Below, in pieces: positions 40,588-49,176 of a stretch of DNA of 64,000 nucleotides. The notes under the pieces are model-generated. The model did not search any database. It saw only the letters and a program-made list of their open reading frames with translations, and was not told the origin of the DNA. The translations under genes were made by a program, and so were the position numbers. This DNA comes from DASZKW01 sp035552775 (GTDB taxonomy: Bacteria; Actinomycetota; Acidimicrobiia; Acidimicrobiales; Palsa-688), in assembly GCA_035552775.1 (NCBI GenBank), contig DASZKW010000016.1:1-64000 (forward strand), in the 5' to 3' direction. How positions within the stretch are numbered: position 1 is the first letter of the stretch; every line of letters starts with the position of its first letter.

Positions 40588-41475
40588 ATGCCTCCCCGCG
40601 ACCCTGATGGATCGCAGTCCGAGGACCGCCCCGGTGTGGGTTCGCACCCCGCCCGGGACTCCTCTGTTGCAGAGCAGGACGTCGAAGCGACCCTGCTGAG
40701 TGTCGTCGACGAGGGCAGGCGGAGGATGTCGCGGCCGTTGCTGCCACTTCTGTCGACGGGGGCGGTAGGTGGTATCGACGTGGGTACCGGGGTGCTGGCG
40801 CTGCTGCTGGTCGAACACGCTACCCACGACACCTTGCTGGGCGGTTTAGCCTTCTCGATCGGCTTCATCGCCTTGGCGCTGGCCCGCAGTGAGCTGTTCA
40901 CCGAGGACTTCCTCGTCCCGGTTTCGACTGTCATCGCCCGCCAGGCCCGCATGCGCATGCTCCTGCGCCTCTGGGCGGGCACCCTCGTCGCCAACATGGC
41001 CGGGGGATGGATCTTTACCTGGTTCATCATGAAGGGCTATCCCCAGATGGCCAAATCGGCGGTCGAGGCGGGCTACCACTACGTGCAACTCGGCTTCGGC
41101 TTACGGGCGTTCTCTCTGGCCGTGCTGGGCGGAACGGTGATCACCCTCATGACCTGGATGCAGCGCGGCGCTGCCTCTCAGTTCGCCAAGGTCATACCCG
41201 CAGTAACAGCCGGCTTCCTGCTCGGGGGCGGCCAGCTCGATCATGCCATCGTCAACTCGCTGCTCATGTTTGCTGCCCTCCACACCGGCCACGCCCCGTT
41301 CGGCTACCTCGACTGGGCGAAAACGGCTGGTTTTGCTGCTTTCGGCAACATTGTCGGCGGCATCGGCTTGGTCACCCTCCTCCGCCTGCTTCAGGCCCCC
41401 CACAAGATGGCAGAGGAGCGAGCCAACCCCGCCCCCGGCGTGCCCATCGGAGACCGCCGCCGCGTCGAGAGGTGA
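40588..41475 (+). CDS. Formate/nitrite transporter (FNT) family protein
   Basis: The protein has 295 residues with a ~45-residue hydrophilic N-terminus and six membrane segments. FNT hallmarks are visible: GGIDVGTGVLALLL, ARSELFTEDFLVPV, LRLWAGTLVANMAGG and a last helix KTAGFAAFGNIVGGIGLVTLL. FNT channels are pentamers moving formate, nitrite, hydrosulfide or short monocarboxylates. There is no formate dehydrogenase or nitrite reductase next door to choose between them. It is convergent with the second sensor kinase and probably cotranscribed with the GAF-ANTAR gene. Confidence 0.88.
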   Translation: MPPRDPDGSQSEDRPGVGSHPARDSSVAEQDVEATLLSVVDEGRRRMSRPLLPLLSTGAVGGIDVGTGVLALLLVEHATHDTLLGGLAFSIGFIALALARSELFTEDFLVPVSTVIARQARMRMLLRLWAGTLVANMAGGWIFTWFIMKGYPQMAKSAVEAGYHYVQLGFGLRAFSLAVLGGTVITLMTWMQRGAASQFAKVIPAVTAGFLLGGGQLDHAIVNSLLMFAALHTGHAPFGYLDWAKTAGFAAFGNIVGGIGLVTLLRLLQAPHKMAEERANPAPGVPIGDRRRVER

Positions 41476-41527
41476 TCGCACTACCGGTGCCGCCGGCTGG
41501 GACCCGGGCCGCGGCCGCTGAAACCAC

Positions 41528-42994
41528 TCATTCGCCCGATCCGGCGGGGCTGGTCTCGACCGCCGGTAGGCGAACGGCGAAACTGGCTCCTACGGCGCTG
41601 TCGGTGACCTCGATGGCGCCGCCGTGGGAGGCGACGATGTCCTTGGCGATGGCGAGTCCCAGGCCGGTGCCCCCGTCGTCTTGGCTGCGCGCCTCGTCCA
41701 GCCGGGCGAAGCGCTCGAACACCCGCTGGCGGTCGCCCGGCGCGATGCCGGCTCCGTCGTCGGCCACGACCAGCAGGACCGTACCGGCGCTGGTGGTCAA
41801 CTCGACGCGTACGAGGCTGGCAGCATGGTGCTGGGCGTTGTCCATCAGGTTGTGCACCACCCGGGCCAGCTGGTCGGGATTACCTTTCACCCGGCCTCCC
41901 GAGACGCGGTGCAGGTCGATTTGTACCGGGGCACTCGAGGCCCGGCGCCGGCGCCCTTCCCTCAGGACCAGCTCGTCGAGATCCACCGCCTGCCAGCGCT
42001 TGGCTTGATTGCCCTCCTCGCCCCGGGCGAGTACCAGCAGGTCCTCGACCAGGCGGTGAAGCCGGCGTGCCTCGTCCAAGGCGTCGGATGCGACGGCGGG
42101 CCACGCAGAACCCTCCGGGTGGGCGAGGGCCACCTCGAGGGTCGCCTGGAGGACGGCGAGCGGGCTGCGCAGTTCGTGGGAAGCGTCGGCCACGAACCGG
42201 CGCTGGGCCGCGGCGGACGACTCGAGTCGGTCGAGCATCTCGTTCATGGTCCTGGCCAGGCGGGCCACCTCGTCGGAGGAGGCGGGTTGGGGCACCCGGC
42301 GGTGCAGGTCGCGGCCGGATATGTCGGCTACCTCGGCCCGGATGGACTCCACCGGACGTAGCGCGCGGCCGCCGAAGATCCACACCAGGGCACCCACCAA
42401 CGCAACCAAGACGGGTAGGCCGGTGGCGAGAGCGAGACCGACCGTGGCCGTGGCCTGCGTGACCGGGCGTAGCGAGCCGGCGACGTAGACGGTGAACGGA
42501 CCGCTCGCAGCGGGAACGCCGGGCGGCGCCGCGAAGGCCTTGGAGAGGAGGAGGTAGGGCCCCTCGGGGTCCGAAGGGCCGGAGCGCTCGTTGGCCGAAA
42601 GCGTCGGGATGGCGCCGATCACCGCGCCGTCCTCGCCCACGTGCAGGTGGCTGATGGGGGCGGTCCCGAGCAGGGACGCGCTGGTGGCCAACACCTCACC
42701 GTTCGGCCCGACCACCTGGGTGAACGTGTCTCCCTCGGCGGGCGGAAGCTCCGCAGGCAGCTGACCCACACGCAACAGCGAAGCAACGTCGTTGAGCTGG
42801 GCGCGCGCCGCGGTCTCCACTCCCTCTTGCAGGGAGGCGCGGAGCATGCTGATGAGCCCGAGCGCCCCCACGGCCAGAGCGGCGCCTACCACCACCACCG
42901 AGGCCAGCGTCGCCCGCGCCCGGACCGAGCCGAACCGGGCGGCGACACCACGCACGCGCACGAGGTGGCGTCGTCTGGCCGGCCGATCACCCAC
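41528..42994 (-). CDS. Sensor histidine kinase (system 2)
   Basis: From the GTG at 42994 the protein has 488 residues; a GTG at 43021 would add nine and overlap the regulator by 35 bp. It has two membrane segments around a ~130-residue outer sensor, then HAMP (ALRPVESIRAEVADIS) and the His box ASHELRSPLAVL. The ATPase domain carries VVHNLMDNAQHHA, DDGAGIAP and GGTGLGLAIAKDIV. It pairs with the response regulator immediately upstream on the minus strand. Divergent orientation to the redox operon at 43829 suggests that operon as a target. Confidence 0.9.
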   Translation of the reverse strand: MGDRPARRRHLVRVRGVAARFGSVRARATLASVVVVGAALAVGALGLISMLRASLQEGVETAARAQLNDVASLLRVGQLPAELPPAEGDTFTQVVGPNGEVLATSASLLGTAPISHLHVGEDGAVIGAIPTLSANERSGPSDPEGPYLLLSKAFAAPPGVPAASGPFTVYVAGSLRPVTQATATVGLALATGLPVLVALVGALVWIFGGRALRPVESIRAEVADISGRDLHRRVPQPASSDEVARLARTMNEMLDRLESSAAAQRRFVADASHELRSPLAVLQATLEVALAHPEGSAWPAVASDALDEARRLHRLVEDLLVLARGEEGNQAKRWQAVDLDELVLREGRRRRASSAPVQIDLHRVSGGRVKGNPDQLARVVHNLMDNAQHHAASLVRVELTTSAGTVLLVVADDGAGIAPGDRQRVFERFARLDEARSQDDGGTGLGLAIAKDIVASHGGAIEVTDSAVGASFAVRLPAVETSPAGSGE

Positions 42995-43664
42995 CGTCGG
43001 CGGCCAATCGGTAACCCGCACCCCTGACGGTCTCGATGGCCTCGCGCTCGAAGGGAAGATCGATCTTGCGGCGCAGGTAACGGACGTATACCTCGACGAT
43101 GTTGTCGTCGCCTTCGAACTCGTAGTCCCACACGTGATCGAGGATCTCCGCCTTGGAGGCGACCTGGCCTTCGCGCCGCATCAAGAACTCGAGGAGGGAG
43201 AATTCCCTGGGACTTAGCGCGATGGTTTTGTCTCCCCGCCGGCACACGTGGGTGGCGGGGTCGAGGTAGAGGTCCCCGGCGGTGAGGACGCTGGGACGCT
43301 CGCGGACTCCGCGCCGCAGCAGCGCCCGCAGGTGGGCTACCAGGACCACGAAGGAAAAGGGTTTGGCCAGGAAGTCGTCTGCGCCAGTGTCGAGGGCCTC
43401 CGCCTCGTCCCACTCGCCGGACTTGGCACTGAGCATCAGTATCGGCGTCCAGTTACCCTCGGCGCGCAAGTGGGCGCACACCTGGTAGCCGTTGAGCTTG
43501 GGGAGCAAGATATCCAAGATGACGGCGTCGTAGGGCCGCTCGCGGGCCAGCCACAATCCTTCTTCCCCGTCTCGGGCGACGTCAACGGCGAAACCCTCGG
43601 CTTCCAGGCCCCGCTTGAGGGCAGCAGCCAAGCGTCGTTGGTCCTCCACTGCCAGGACGCGCAT
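42987..43664 (-). CDS. OmpR-family response regulator (system 2)
   Basis: The protein has 225 residues from the ATG at 43664. The receiver has VEDQ, where the usual second acidic residue is Gln, phosphoacceptor Asp51 in ILDILLPKLNGY, MLSAKS and FLAKPFS. The winged-helix domain shows LSPREFSLLEFLMRREGQVASKAEILDHVWDYEF and ends ETVRGAGYRLAADGG. It is followed by its kinase. The 164-bp spacer to the divergent gene at 43829 should hold both promoters. Confidence 0.93.
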   Translation of the reverse strand: MRVLAVEDQRRLAAALKRGLEAEGFAVDVARDGEEGLWLARERPYDAVILDILLPKLNGYQVCAHLRAEGNWTPILMLSAKSGEWDEAEALDTGADDFLAKPFSFVVLVAHLRALLRRGVRERPSVLTAGDLYLDPATHVCRRGDKTIALSPREFSLLEFLMRREGQVASKAEILDHVWDYEFEGDDNIVEVYVRYLRRKIDLPFEREAIETVRGAGYRLAADGG

Positions 43665-43814
43665 GAACCTCGCTTCGCGATCAACAGATCCGCCGTCCCA
43701 TCGTGGCATGGAGTGCCGGGTAGTAGATGAATACGGGCTAAGAGGTTTGCGTACTTCCGGTAATTACCTCTCCGGGAAGGAGCTGCGTTCAGCCGGCTTT
43801 CAGTGGTCGCTTTC

Positions 43815-43820
43815 CATACT
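43815..43820 (+). promoter_or_regulatory. Candidate -10 (CATACT) for the redox operon
   Basis: CATACT ends 8 nt before the ATG at 43829 and there is no ribosome-binding site, so a leaderless start is plausible. It is weaker than the TAnnnT cases elsewhere in the window. Confidence 0.3.
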
Positions 43821-43828
43821 GGCTGTAT

Positions 43829-44155
43829 ATGAGGGATCGAGCGGCAGGACTGAGACGCGACGCCGGGCTGGACCGTGTCAGCCGGGCGACGGCATGGGTG
43901 ACCGTGGGCGCACTGGGCCTCGTAGGAGCGCTCAGCGCGGTCGTATCCCAGGCCCTGCCGGGGCGCTCCGCCGGCGCTCAAAACCGGCCAGGTGCGACCA
44001 CCTCGCCTTCGTCTACGTCGACCGCTCCGTCGACGGCTCCGGCCCCGCCGTCGACCACCGCCCCCGGTCTGCAGGCCCCGGCGGGCCCCCCGACCACTGC
44101 GGCGACCACGCTCCCGGCGCCCCCGCCGGCACCGGTGATATCCGGGGGCTCATGA
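43829..44155 (+). CDS. Small membrane-anchored Pro/Thr-rich protein
   Basis: The protein has 108 residues: a basic N-terminus, one membrane segment (about 21-42, TAWVTVGALGLVGALSAVVS), then a Thr/Pro/Ser/Ala-rich outer tail without cysteine. I do not recognise it. It is the first gene of the redox operon and overlaps apbE by ATGA. A surface spacer or small partner of the electron-transfer proteins is possible, but nothing in the sequence proves it. Confidence 0.65.
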   Translation: MRDRAAGLRRDAGLDRVSRATAWVTVGALGLVGALSAVVSQALPGRSAGAQNRPGATTSPSSTSTAPSTAPAPPSTTAPGLQAPAGPPTTAATTLPAPPPAPVISGGS

Positions 44156-45075
44156 CGACCCTCGACGCGCATAGCTTCCCGGCGCTGGGCACCACCGCCG
44201 TCCTGATCGCCTACCCACCGGAGGCGGTGGCGTCGGCGCGCACGGTCTTGGACGAGGAGCTGGGCGCCATCGACGCCGCCTGCAGCAGGTTCCGCGACGA
44301 CTCCGAGCTCGTCGGGCTGAACCGCTCCGCCGGGCGTTGGGTCGACGTGAGCCCGTTGCTGGTCATCGCCGTAACGGTCGCCCTGCGGGCCGCGCGCCAG
44401 ACCGACGGCGCCGTCGACCCCACCGTCGGGACGTCGCTTCGCCTTCTCGGCTACGACCGCGACTTCGCCCAGCTCGCCCCCACCGGACCGCCGTTGAAGG
44501 TGACCGTCGCCGCGGTGCCGGGCTGGCAGCAGGTCCAGGTGGACGAGGTCGGGGGGCGAGTCCGGTTGCCGGCGGGCGTGGAGATCGACCTGGGTGCCAC
44601 CGCCAAGGCTCTGGCCGCCGATCGAGCCGCACTACGAGCGTGGACGGCGACCGGTGCCGGGGTGCTGGTCGGCTTGGGCGGTGACCTGGCCATGGCGGGG
44701 ACAGCACCGCCGGGGGGTTGGGTTGTGCGGGTCACCGACGATCATCGCGCCCCGGTCGACGCCCCTGGTCAGACAGTCAACCTGCACGGCGGTGGGCTGG
44801 CCACCTCCTCGACGGTCGTGCGGGCGTGGAGGCGCGGTGACGACCACCTCCATCACATCGTCGACCCGGCTACGGGCCGGCCGGCGGCGGGACCGTGGCG
44901 CACCGTGAGCGTCGCCGCCAGCAGCTGTGTGGATGCCAACACCGCCGCCACGGCCGCGCTGGTGCGCGGCGAGGGGGCGCCGGACTGGCTCGAGGCCATG
45001 GGCCTGCCCAGCCGGCTGGTTGCCCACGACGGTCACATCCGGACGGTCGGCGGGTGGCCGGCGGAGCCGTCATGA
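44152..45075 (+). CDS. apbE: FAD:protein FMN transferase (ApbE family)
   Basis: The protein has 307 residues. Family blocks are present: ALGTTAVL at the start, CSRFRDDSELVGLNR, TDGAVDPTVG, GVEIDLGATAKALAADRA, GLGGDLAMAG, and the C-terminal HIVDPATGRPA with the conserved metal/substrate residues. ApbE covalently attaches FMN from FAD to Thr/Ser in target proteins. There is no signal peptide or lipobox, so this copy may act in the cytoplasm. The likely target would be a membrane redox protein of the same operon. Both ends overlap neighbours by ATGA. Confidence 0.92.
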   Translation: MTTLDAHSFPALGTTAVLIAYPPEAVASARTVLDEELGAIDAACSRFRDDSELVGLNRSAGRWVDVSPLLVIAVTVALRAARQTDGAVDPTVGTSLRLLGYDRDFAQLAPTGPPLKVTVAAVPGWQQVQVDEVGGRVRLPAGVEIDLGATAKALAADRAALRAWTATGAGVLVGLGGDLAMAGTAPPGGWVVRVTDDHRAPVDAPGQTVNLHGGGLATSSTVVRAWRRGDDHLHHIVDPATGRPAAGPWRTVSVAASSCVDANTAATAALVRGEGAPDWLEAMGLPSRLVAHDGHIRTVGGWPAEPS

Positions 45076-46235
45076 TCTCACCGTTGCTGGCCGCCGCCGG
45101 ACCGAGCCCGCTGTGGTACCTGACGCGGGGCACGGGCCTGGTGGCGCTCATCCTGCTCACCGCGTCGGTCGCCCTGGGGGTGCTCAACACCAGCCGCTGG
45201 GCCCGCCCGAGCTGGCCGCGCTTCGCCACCGCCGGGCTGCACCGCAACGTCTCGCTGCTCGTGGTGGTAGTGCTCGCCATCCACATCATCACCGCCGAGC
45301 TCGACACCTTCGCCCCGGTCGGCTGGGCGGCTGTGGTGGTACCGTTCGCCTCCAGCTACAGACCCATCTGGCTCGGTCTCGGCACCCTCGCCTTCGACCT
45401 GATCGTGGCCCTGGTGGTCACAAGCCTGCTGCGGGGTCGACTCGGCTACCGGACCTGGCGGGCCGTGCACTGGGCCGCCTACGTGTCGTGGCCCGTGGCC
45501 GTGCTCCACGGGCTGGGAACGGGCACCGACGCCCGCCTGGCCTGGGTCCAGCTAATCGCCGTCGCCTGCACCCTCGCCGTCGGCGTTGCCGTGGCGTGGC
45601 GTCTCGCCAAGGGCTGGCCCTCGCGGCCTGGTCCGCGGCTGGCCGGCGGAGCGGTCACGGTCCTCGCTGTGGCCGCGGCGGTGGGATGGGCCGTCACCGG
45701 CCCGTTGCGGCCGGGGTGGGCCAAGCGAGCCGGGACGCCCTCCACGCTGCTGGCCAGCTCCCGGCCGCTCACGTCCACCGAGGCGACGACTTCGGGGACC
45801 GGCTCGGCCCCGGCGCCATCGTCGCCCGGCGCCGGGGCCGTCCCTGCCCCGCCGTTCTCCGCCGTGTTGGCGGGTACCCTCGCCCAGACCGGCCCGTCGC
45901 CCTCCGGACAGGTCACGATCACCATCACCGCCCGGGTATCGGGCGCTATGACGGGGACCCTCGACATCGTCCTGCGGGGCCAGTCCGCCGGCGGCGGGGT
46001 CTCCCTCGACGCCAGCTCCGTCAGTTTCGGGACCACGGCCGCGCCCAGCCAGTACCGCGGCCGGGTGGTGGAGCTGAACGGAGAACAGCTGGTGGCCTCG
46101 GTCACTGCCCGCTTCGCCCCCGCCCTTCAACTGGCGATCAGCCTGCAGATCGACCCGTCGTCGGGGTCGTTGCGAGGGACGCTGCAGGGCCAAGGCGCGG
46201 GGTCGGGCGGACAAGGGACGGGCGACAGCCGGTGA
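45072..46235 (+). CDS. Ferric-reductase-like transmembrane protein with outer C-terminal domain
   Basis: The protein has 387 residues. The first ~215 form six membrane segments with heme-type histidines (LHRNVSLLVVVVLAIHIITAE; RAVHWAAYVSWPVAVLHGLG), as in ferric reductase-like b-type domains. A seventh helix follows (VTVLAVAAAVGWAVTG). The last ~150 residues are outside: a Ser/Thr/Pro linker and a beta-rich domain (GQVTITITARVSGAMTGTLDIVLRG). Electrons probably cross the membrane through its hemes. No flavin or NAD domain is fused; the NuoF-like and ferredoxin genes downstream could supply it. Confidence 0.8.
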   Translation: MISPLLAAAGPSPLWYLTRGTGLVALILLTASVALGVLNTSRWARPSWPRFATAGLHRNVSLLVVVVLAIHIITAELDTFAPVGWAAVVVPFASSYRPIWLGLGTLAFDLIVALVVTSLLRGRLGYRTWRAVHWAAYVSWPVAVLHGLGTGTDARLAWVQLIAVACTLAVGVAVAWRLAKGWPSRPGPRLAGGAVTVLAVAAAVGWAVTGPLRPGWAKRAGTPSTLLASSRPLTSTEATTSGTGSAPAPSSPGAGAVPAPPFSAVLAGTLAQTGPSPSGQVTITITARVSGAMTGTLDIVLRGQSAGGGVSLDASSVSFGTTAAPSQYRGRVVELNGEQLVASVTARFAPALQLAISLQIDPSSGSLRGTLQGQGAGSGGQGTGDSR

Positions 46236-47524
46236 CGTCGACCGCCTCGCATCACCTGCCGAGACTGCTCGAGGGTTTGCACCGCGACGGCCGGGCCCTG
46301 TCGCTGAGAGAGCACCTCGCCTACCACGGACCGCTGCCGCCGGCCGGGCGCCACTCACCGGACACGGCGCTCACCGACCTCGTCGAACGCTCGGGTCTGC
46401 GCGGAAGGGGAGGCGCCAACTTCCCCAGTGCCCGCAAACTCGCCTCTGTGGCCGCCGGGCGCGGTCGCCGGGTGGTGGTGGCCAACGGCGCCGAGGGCGA
46501 GCCCGGCAGCGCCAAGGACAAGGTACTGCTCGGACAAGCCCCCCACCTGGTCCTCGACGGAGCGGCGATGGCCGCGCAGGCCGTAGGGGCCGCTCAGGTC
46601 ATAGTGGCTGCCCTGGCCCCCTCGGTCCCGGCGCTCCTGTCCGCAGTCTCCGAACGCGACGCCCAGCGCATCGACCGCGTCCGCCCGGTCGTGGTCACGG
46701 TCCCCGACCGCTTCATCGCCGGCGAGGAGAGCGCTCTGGTGAACTACCTCAACCAAGGACCGGGCCTGCCAACGTTCGTGCCCCCCCGGCCCTACGAACG
46801 CGGGGTGGGCGGCCGCCCCACCCTGGTCCAAAACGTCGAGACCTTGTCCCACATGGCGCTCATCGCCCGCCACGGGCCCGACTGGTTCCGGGCCATCGGG
46901 CCGCCGGAGGAACCCGGCTCCACCCTGGTTACCGTCCAGGGCGCGCTTCGTCACCCCGGGGTCTACGAGGTGGCCAGAGGCATGCGCCTGTCGGAGCTGG
47001 TCCGCCACACCGGCGGGCCCACCGCGCCCATCCAGGCCTTCCTCATCGGCGGGTACGCCGGCGCCTGGCTCCCCGCCGACGCCGCATGGGACACGCCCCT
47101 CAGCGACGCCGCCCTGCGCGAGCAGGGGGGCACCCTGGGGGCCGGCGTGGTCCTGGCCTTCCCTGCCGGCGCGTGTGGTGTCGCCGAGACAGCCCGGATC
47201 ATGACCTACCTGGCCGAAGAAAGCGCCGGCCAGTGCGGTCCCTGCGTCCACGGCCTCGCGGCCATGGCCCGAGCCACCGACGAGCTGGCCAGGGGTACCG
47301 CCCGGCGGGACGTAGTCGAACGCCTCCAGAACTGGGCGTGGCAGGTCGCCGGGCGCGGCGCGTGCCACCACCCCGACGGTGCCGTCCGCATGGTGGCCAG
47401 CGCGCTGCGGACCTTCTCCACCGACGTATCCGCCCATCGCCAGCGCCACGTCTGTCCCGGCGCCAAAGGCCCGCAGACGTCCGCCGCCAGGACCCCCGCG
47501 GCGAGCGGTAGAGCGCGCCGATGA
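46232..47524 (+). CDS. NuoF-like NADH-binding iron-sulfur flavoprotein
   Basis: The protein has 430 residues. The FMN/NADH domain shows LRGRGGANFPSARKL, VVVANGAEGEPGSAKDK and YLNQGPGLP. A SLBB-like strand region follows (LVTVQGALRHPGVYEV). The iron-sulfur part has ESAGQCGPCVHG and a later Cys pair (GACHH, HVCPG), consistent with one 4Fe-4S cluster. It resembles complex I subunit F but stands outside a nuo operon. It should oxidise NAD(P)H and pass electrons to the adjacent ferredoxin or membrane cytochrome. GTGA and ATGA overlaps couple it to both neighbours. Confidence 0.85.
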   Translation: MTSTASHHLPRLLEGLHRDGRALSLREHLAYHGPLPPAGRHSPDTALTDLVERSGLRGRGGANFPSARKLASVAAGRGRRVVVANGAEGEPGSAKDKVLLGQAPHLVLDGAAMAAQAVGAAQVIVAALAPSVPALLSAVSERDAQRIDRVRPVVVTVPDRFIAGEESALVNYLNQGPGLPTFVPPRPYERGVGGRPTLVQNVETLSHMALIARHGPDWFRAIGPPEEPGSTLVTVQGALRHPGVYEVARGMRLSELVRHTGGPTAPIQAFLIGGYAGAWLPADAAWDTPLSDAALREQGGTLGAGVVLAFPAGACGVAETARIMTYLAEESAGQCGPCVHGLAAMARATDELARGTARRDVVERLQNWAWQVAGRGACHHPDGAVRMVASALRTFSTDVSAHRQRHVCPGAKGPQTSAARTPAASGRARR

Positions 47525-47727
47525 GTTGGCGCCTGAGGGTCAACCCCATCGCGTGTGAAGGCCACGGGTTGTGCGCAGAACTGATTCCCGAAGCCATCAC
47601 CCTTGACGACTGGGGTTATCCAATCATCAAAGACGGCCCGGTCCCAGGCGATTTGCTCCCCCACGCCCGCCGCGCCGTCGCCACCTGCCCGACCCTGGCG
47701 CTCCTCCTCGAGCGGGTCCCGACATGA
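47521..47727 (+). CDS. Small ferredoxin ([3Fe-4S]-type)
   Basis: The protein has 68 residues. Cysteines sit at 12 (ACEGHGLC), 18 and near 56 (AVATCPTLAL), a three-Cys pattern typical of the [3Fe-4S] ferredoxins that serve actinobacterial oxidoreductases. A conserved WGYP block lies between. It is coupled to the NuoF-like gene (ATGA), so that protein is its likely reductase. The next gene also overlaps, although its function looks unrelated. Confidence 0.87.
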   Translation: MSWRLRVNPIACEGHGLCAELIPEAITLDDWGYPIIKDGPVPGDLLPHARRAVATCPTLALLLERVPT

Positions 47728-48995
47728 GCTTGCCGTCCGGGCGCGCGGAGCGGGCTTCGGGCCTCCCCGAGCGGTACATCGACCCCTCCGGAGCCGGCGC
47801 CCGAGACCCACTGGAAGGCCTACGACGCCTCGAGCCCGCCATAACCGGTGGCCCGCGTCGCCGGCGGCGCTGGCGCTGGCGACGGTTGCTCGTCGTCCCG
47901 GTCGCGCTGATCGTGTTCTCGGCGTGGTCCGTGGTCGGAGCGGTGACCACGCCGGGCAATCAGAGTTTCTCGGCCAAGTGGGCCGACTGGATGCGAGGCC
48001 ATCATGCCGCCTTCGTGGTCAACCACTTCGAGGCCTTCTACTACAGCCACAACGCCCCGGCCAAGGGCGGCCGCCCCAAAGCCCTCAACCCCGTGCCGCA
48101 ACCCGGCCAACCGACCGTATCGAGCCCCGCGACCGCCCCCCGCCACCTGGCCCCGCCTGGTCCCGTGCCCCTCGTCGTCTCGCCTGCCCTGCCCGGCGAA
48201 GGGCAGTGGCAGCCGGTCGGCCCGTCGCGCGGCGGTGTGCACGGGATGTACGAAGCGCAGTTCAGGGCCGACACCGTCTACACGAGCGAGATCACCAGCG
48301 CCGTGTGGATCGACCCGACTCTCATGAAGGTGGCGCTGATGCCGGGTTTGACCGAGCCGGGGGGTACCTGGGCCCACCCGCCTTACGTCACTAGCGCGGA
48401 GCGCCCTGCGCTGGCCGCCGCCTTCAACGGCGGGTTCCGCTTCCAAGACGCCGGCGGGGGCATCTTCCTCGACGGTCGGGTCGCCGTGCGGCTGCGCACG
48501 GGCGCCGCCTCGTTGGTGATCTACAGCAGCGGGCGCGTCGACATCGGCACCTGGGGCACCGACGTCACCATGACCCCTAACGTGGTCGCGGTCCTGCAGA
48601 ACCTGCTCCCCATGGTCGACCACGGCCAGGTGTCGGCGGCGGCCACCTACAACGACTCGCGCATCTGGGGCTCGACCCTAGGGGCGGCGACCGTGGTTGC
48701 CCGCTCCGGTGTCGGCGTCACCTCCGACGGCGCACTCGTGTATGTGGCGGGGCCGGCGCTAACCGCCCGCACCCTCGCCGAGTCACTGCAACGGGCCGGC
48801 GCCGTGCGGGCCATGACCCTCGACATCAACCCCGAATGGGTCACCTTCAATTTCTACTCCCACCCCGACCCGGCTGATCCTGGCGCCCTCACGCCGTCGA
48901 AGCTCTACCCTCAGATGCAACGGCCAGCGGATCGTTACCTCGGGCCCACCGAGGAGGCCCGAGACTTCTTCACGGTCTCACTACCCCCGTCGTGA
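47724..48995 (+). CDS. Phosphodiester glycosidase family protein (NAGPA-like), membrane-anchored
   Basis: The protein has 423 residues. An N-terminal cytoplasmic basic region (PRRRRRWRWRR) precedes one membrane segment (about 55-75). After a Pro-rich linker the outer domain (~170-420) carries blocks of the phosphodiester glycosidase/DUF2233 family: ALAAAFNGGFRF, GIFLDGRVAV, STLGAATVVARSGVGVTSDGALVYVAG and AMTLDINPEWVTF. Such enzymes remove sugars attached through phosphodiesters; a cell-envelope polymer is a reasonable substrate. The ATG overlaps the ferredoxin stop. A hydrolytic role is inferred from family resemblance. Confidence 0.75.
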   Translation: MSLPSGRAERASGLPERYIDPSGAGARDPLEGLRRLEPAITGGPRRRRRWRWRRLLVVPVALIVFSAWSVVGAVTTPGNQSFSAKWADWMRGHHAAFVVNHFEAFYYSHNAPAKGGRPKALNPVPQPGQPTVSSPATAPRHLAPPGPVPLVVSPALPGEGQWQPVGPSRGGVHGMYEAQFRADTVYTSEITSAVWIDPTLMKVALMPGLTEPGGTWAHPPYVTSAERPALAAAFNGGFRFQDAGGGIFLDGRVAVRLRTGAASLVIYSSGRVDIGTWGTDVTMTPNVVAVLQNLLPMVDHGQVSAAATYNDSRIWGSTLGAATVVARSGVGVTSDGALVYVAGPALTARTLAESLQRAGAVRAMTLDINPEWVTFNFYSHPDPADPGALTPSKLYPQMQRPADRYLGPTEEARDFFTVSLPPS

Positions 48996-49022
48996 CGCCG
49001 GGCTGACAGCAACACTCAGCTG

Positions 49023-49103
49023 TGGGCGCGGAGGGAGTCGAACCCTCATGCCCGTAGGCCGCGAGGTTTAAGCCCGCTGTGTCTACCGTTCCACCACGCG
49101 CCC
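49023..49103 (-). tRNA. tRNA-Leu (anticodon TAA)
   Basis: The cloverleaf reads on the minus strand, 81 nt. The acceptor stem GGGCGCG/CGCGCCC is fully paired and the discriminator is A. The anticodon stem GCGGG/CTCGC holds the loop CTTAAAC, giving TAA. A class II variable arm is visible between the anticodon stem and the GGTTCGACTCC T-arm. CCA is not encoded. UUA codons should be rare at this GC, as for the bldA-type leucine tRNA of streptomycetes. Confidence 0.93.
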
Positions 49104-49164
49104 TGAGTGGATCCATTGTGTCACCTCGGCGGCCTCCGCCCCGAGTGCTTGCAGGTTCGACTGG

Positions 49165-49170
49165 TAGCGT
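49165..49170 (+). promoter_or_regulatory. Candidate -10 (TAGCGT) for a leaderless DMT permease transcript
   Basis: TAGCGT ends 6 nt before the GTG at 49177, with no ribosome-binding site. This is the same arrangement as at 25137 and 61993. Confidence 0.4.
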
Positions 49171-49176
49171 ACGCAG

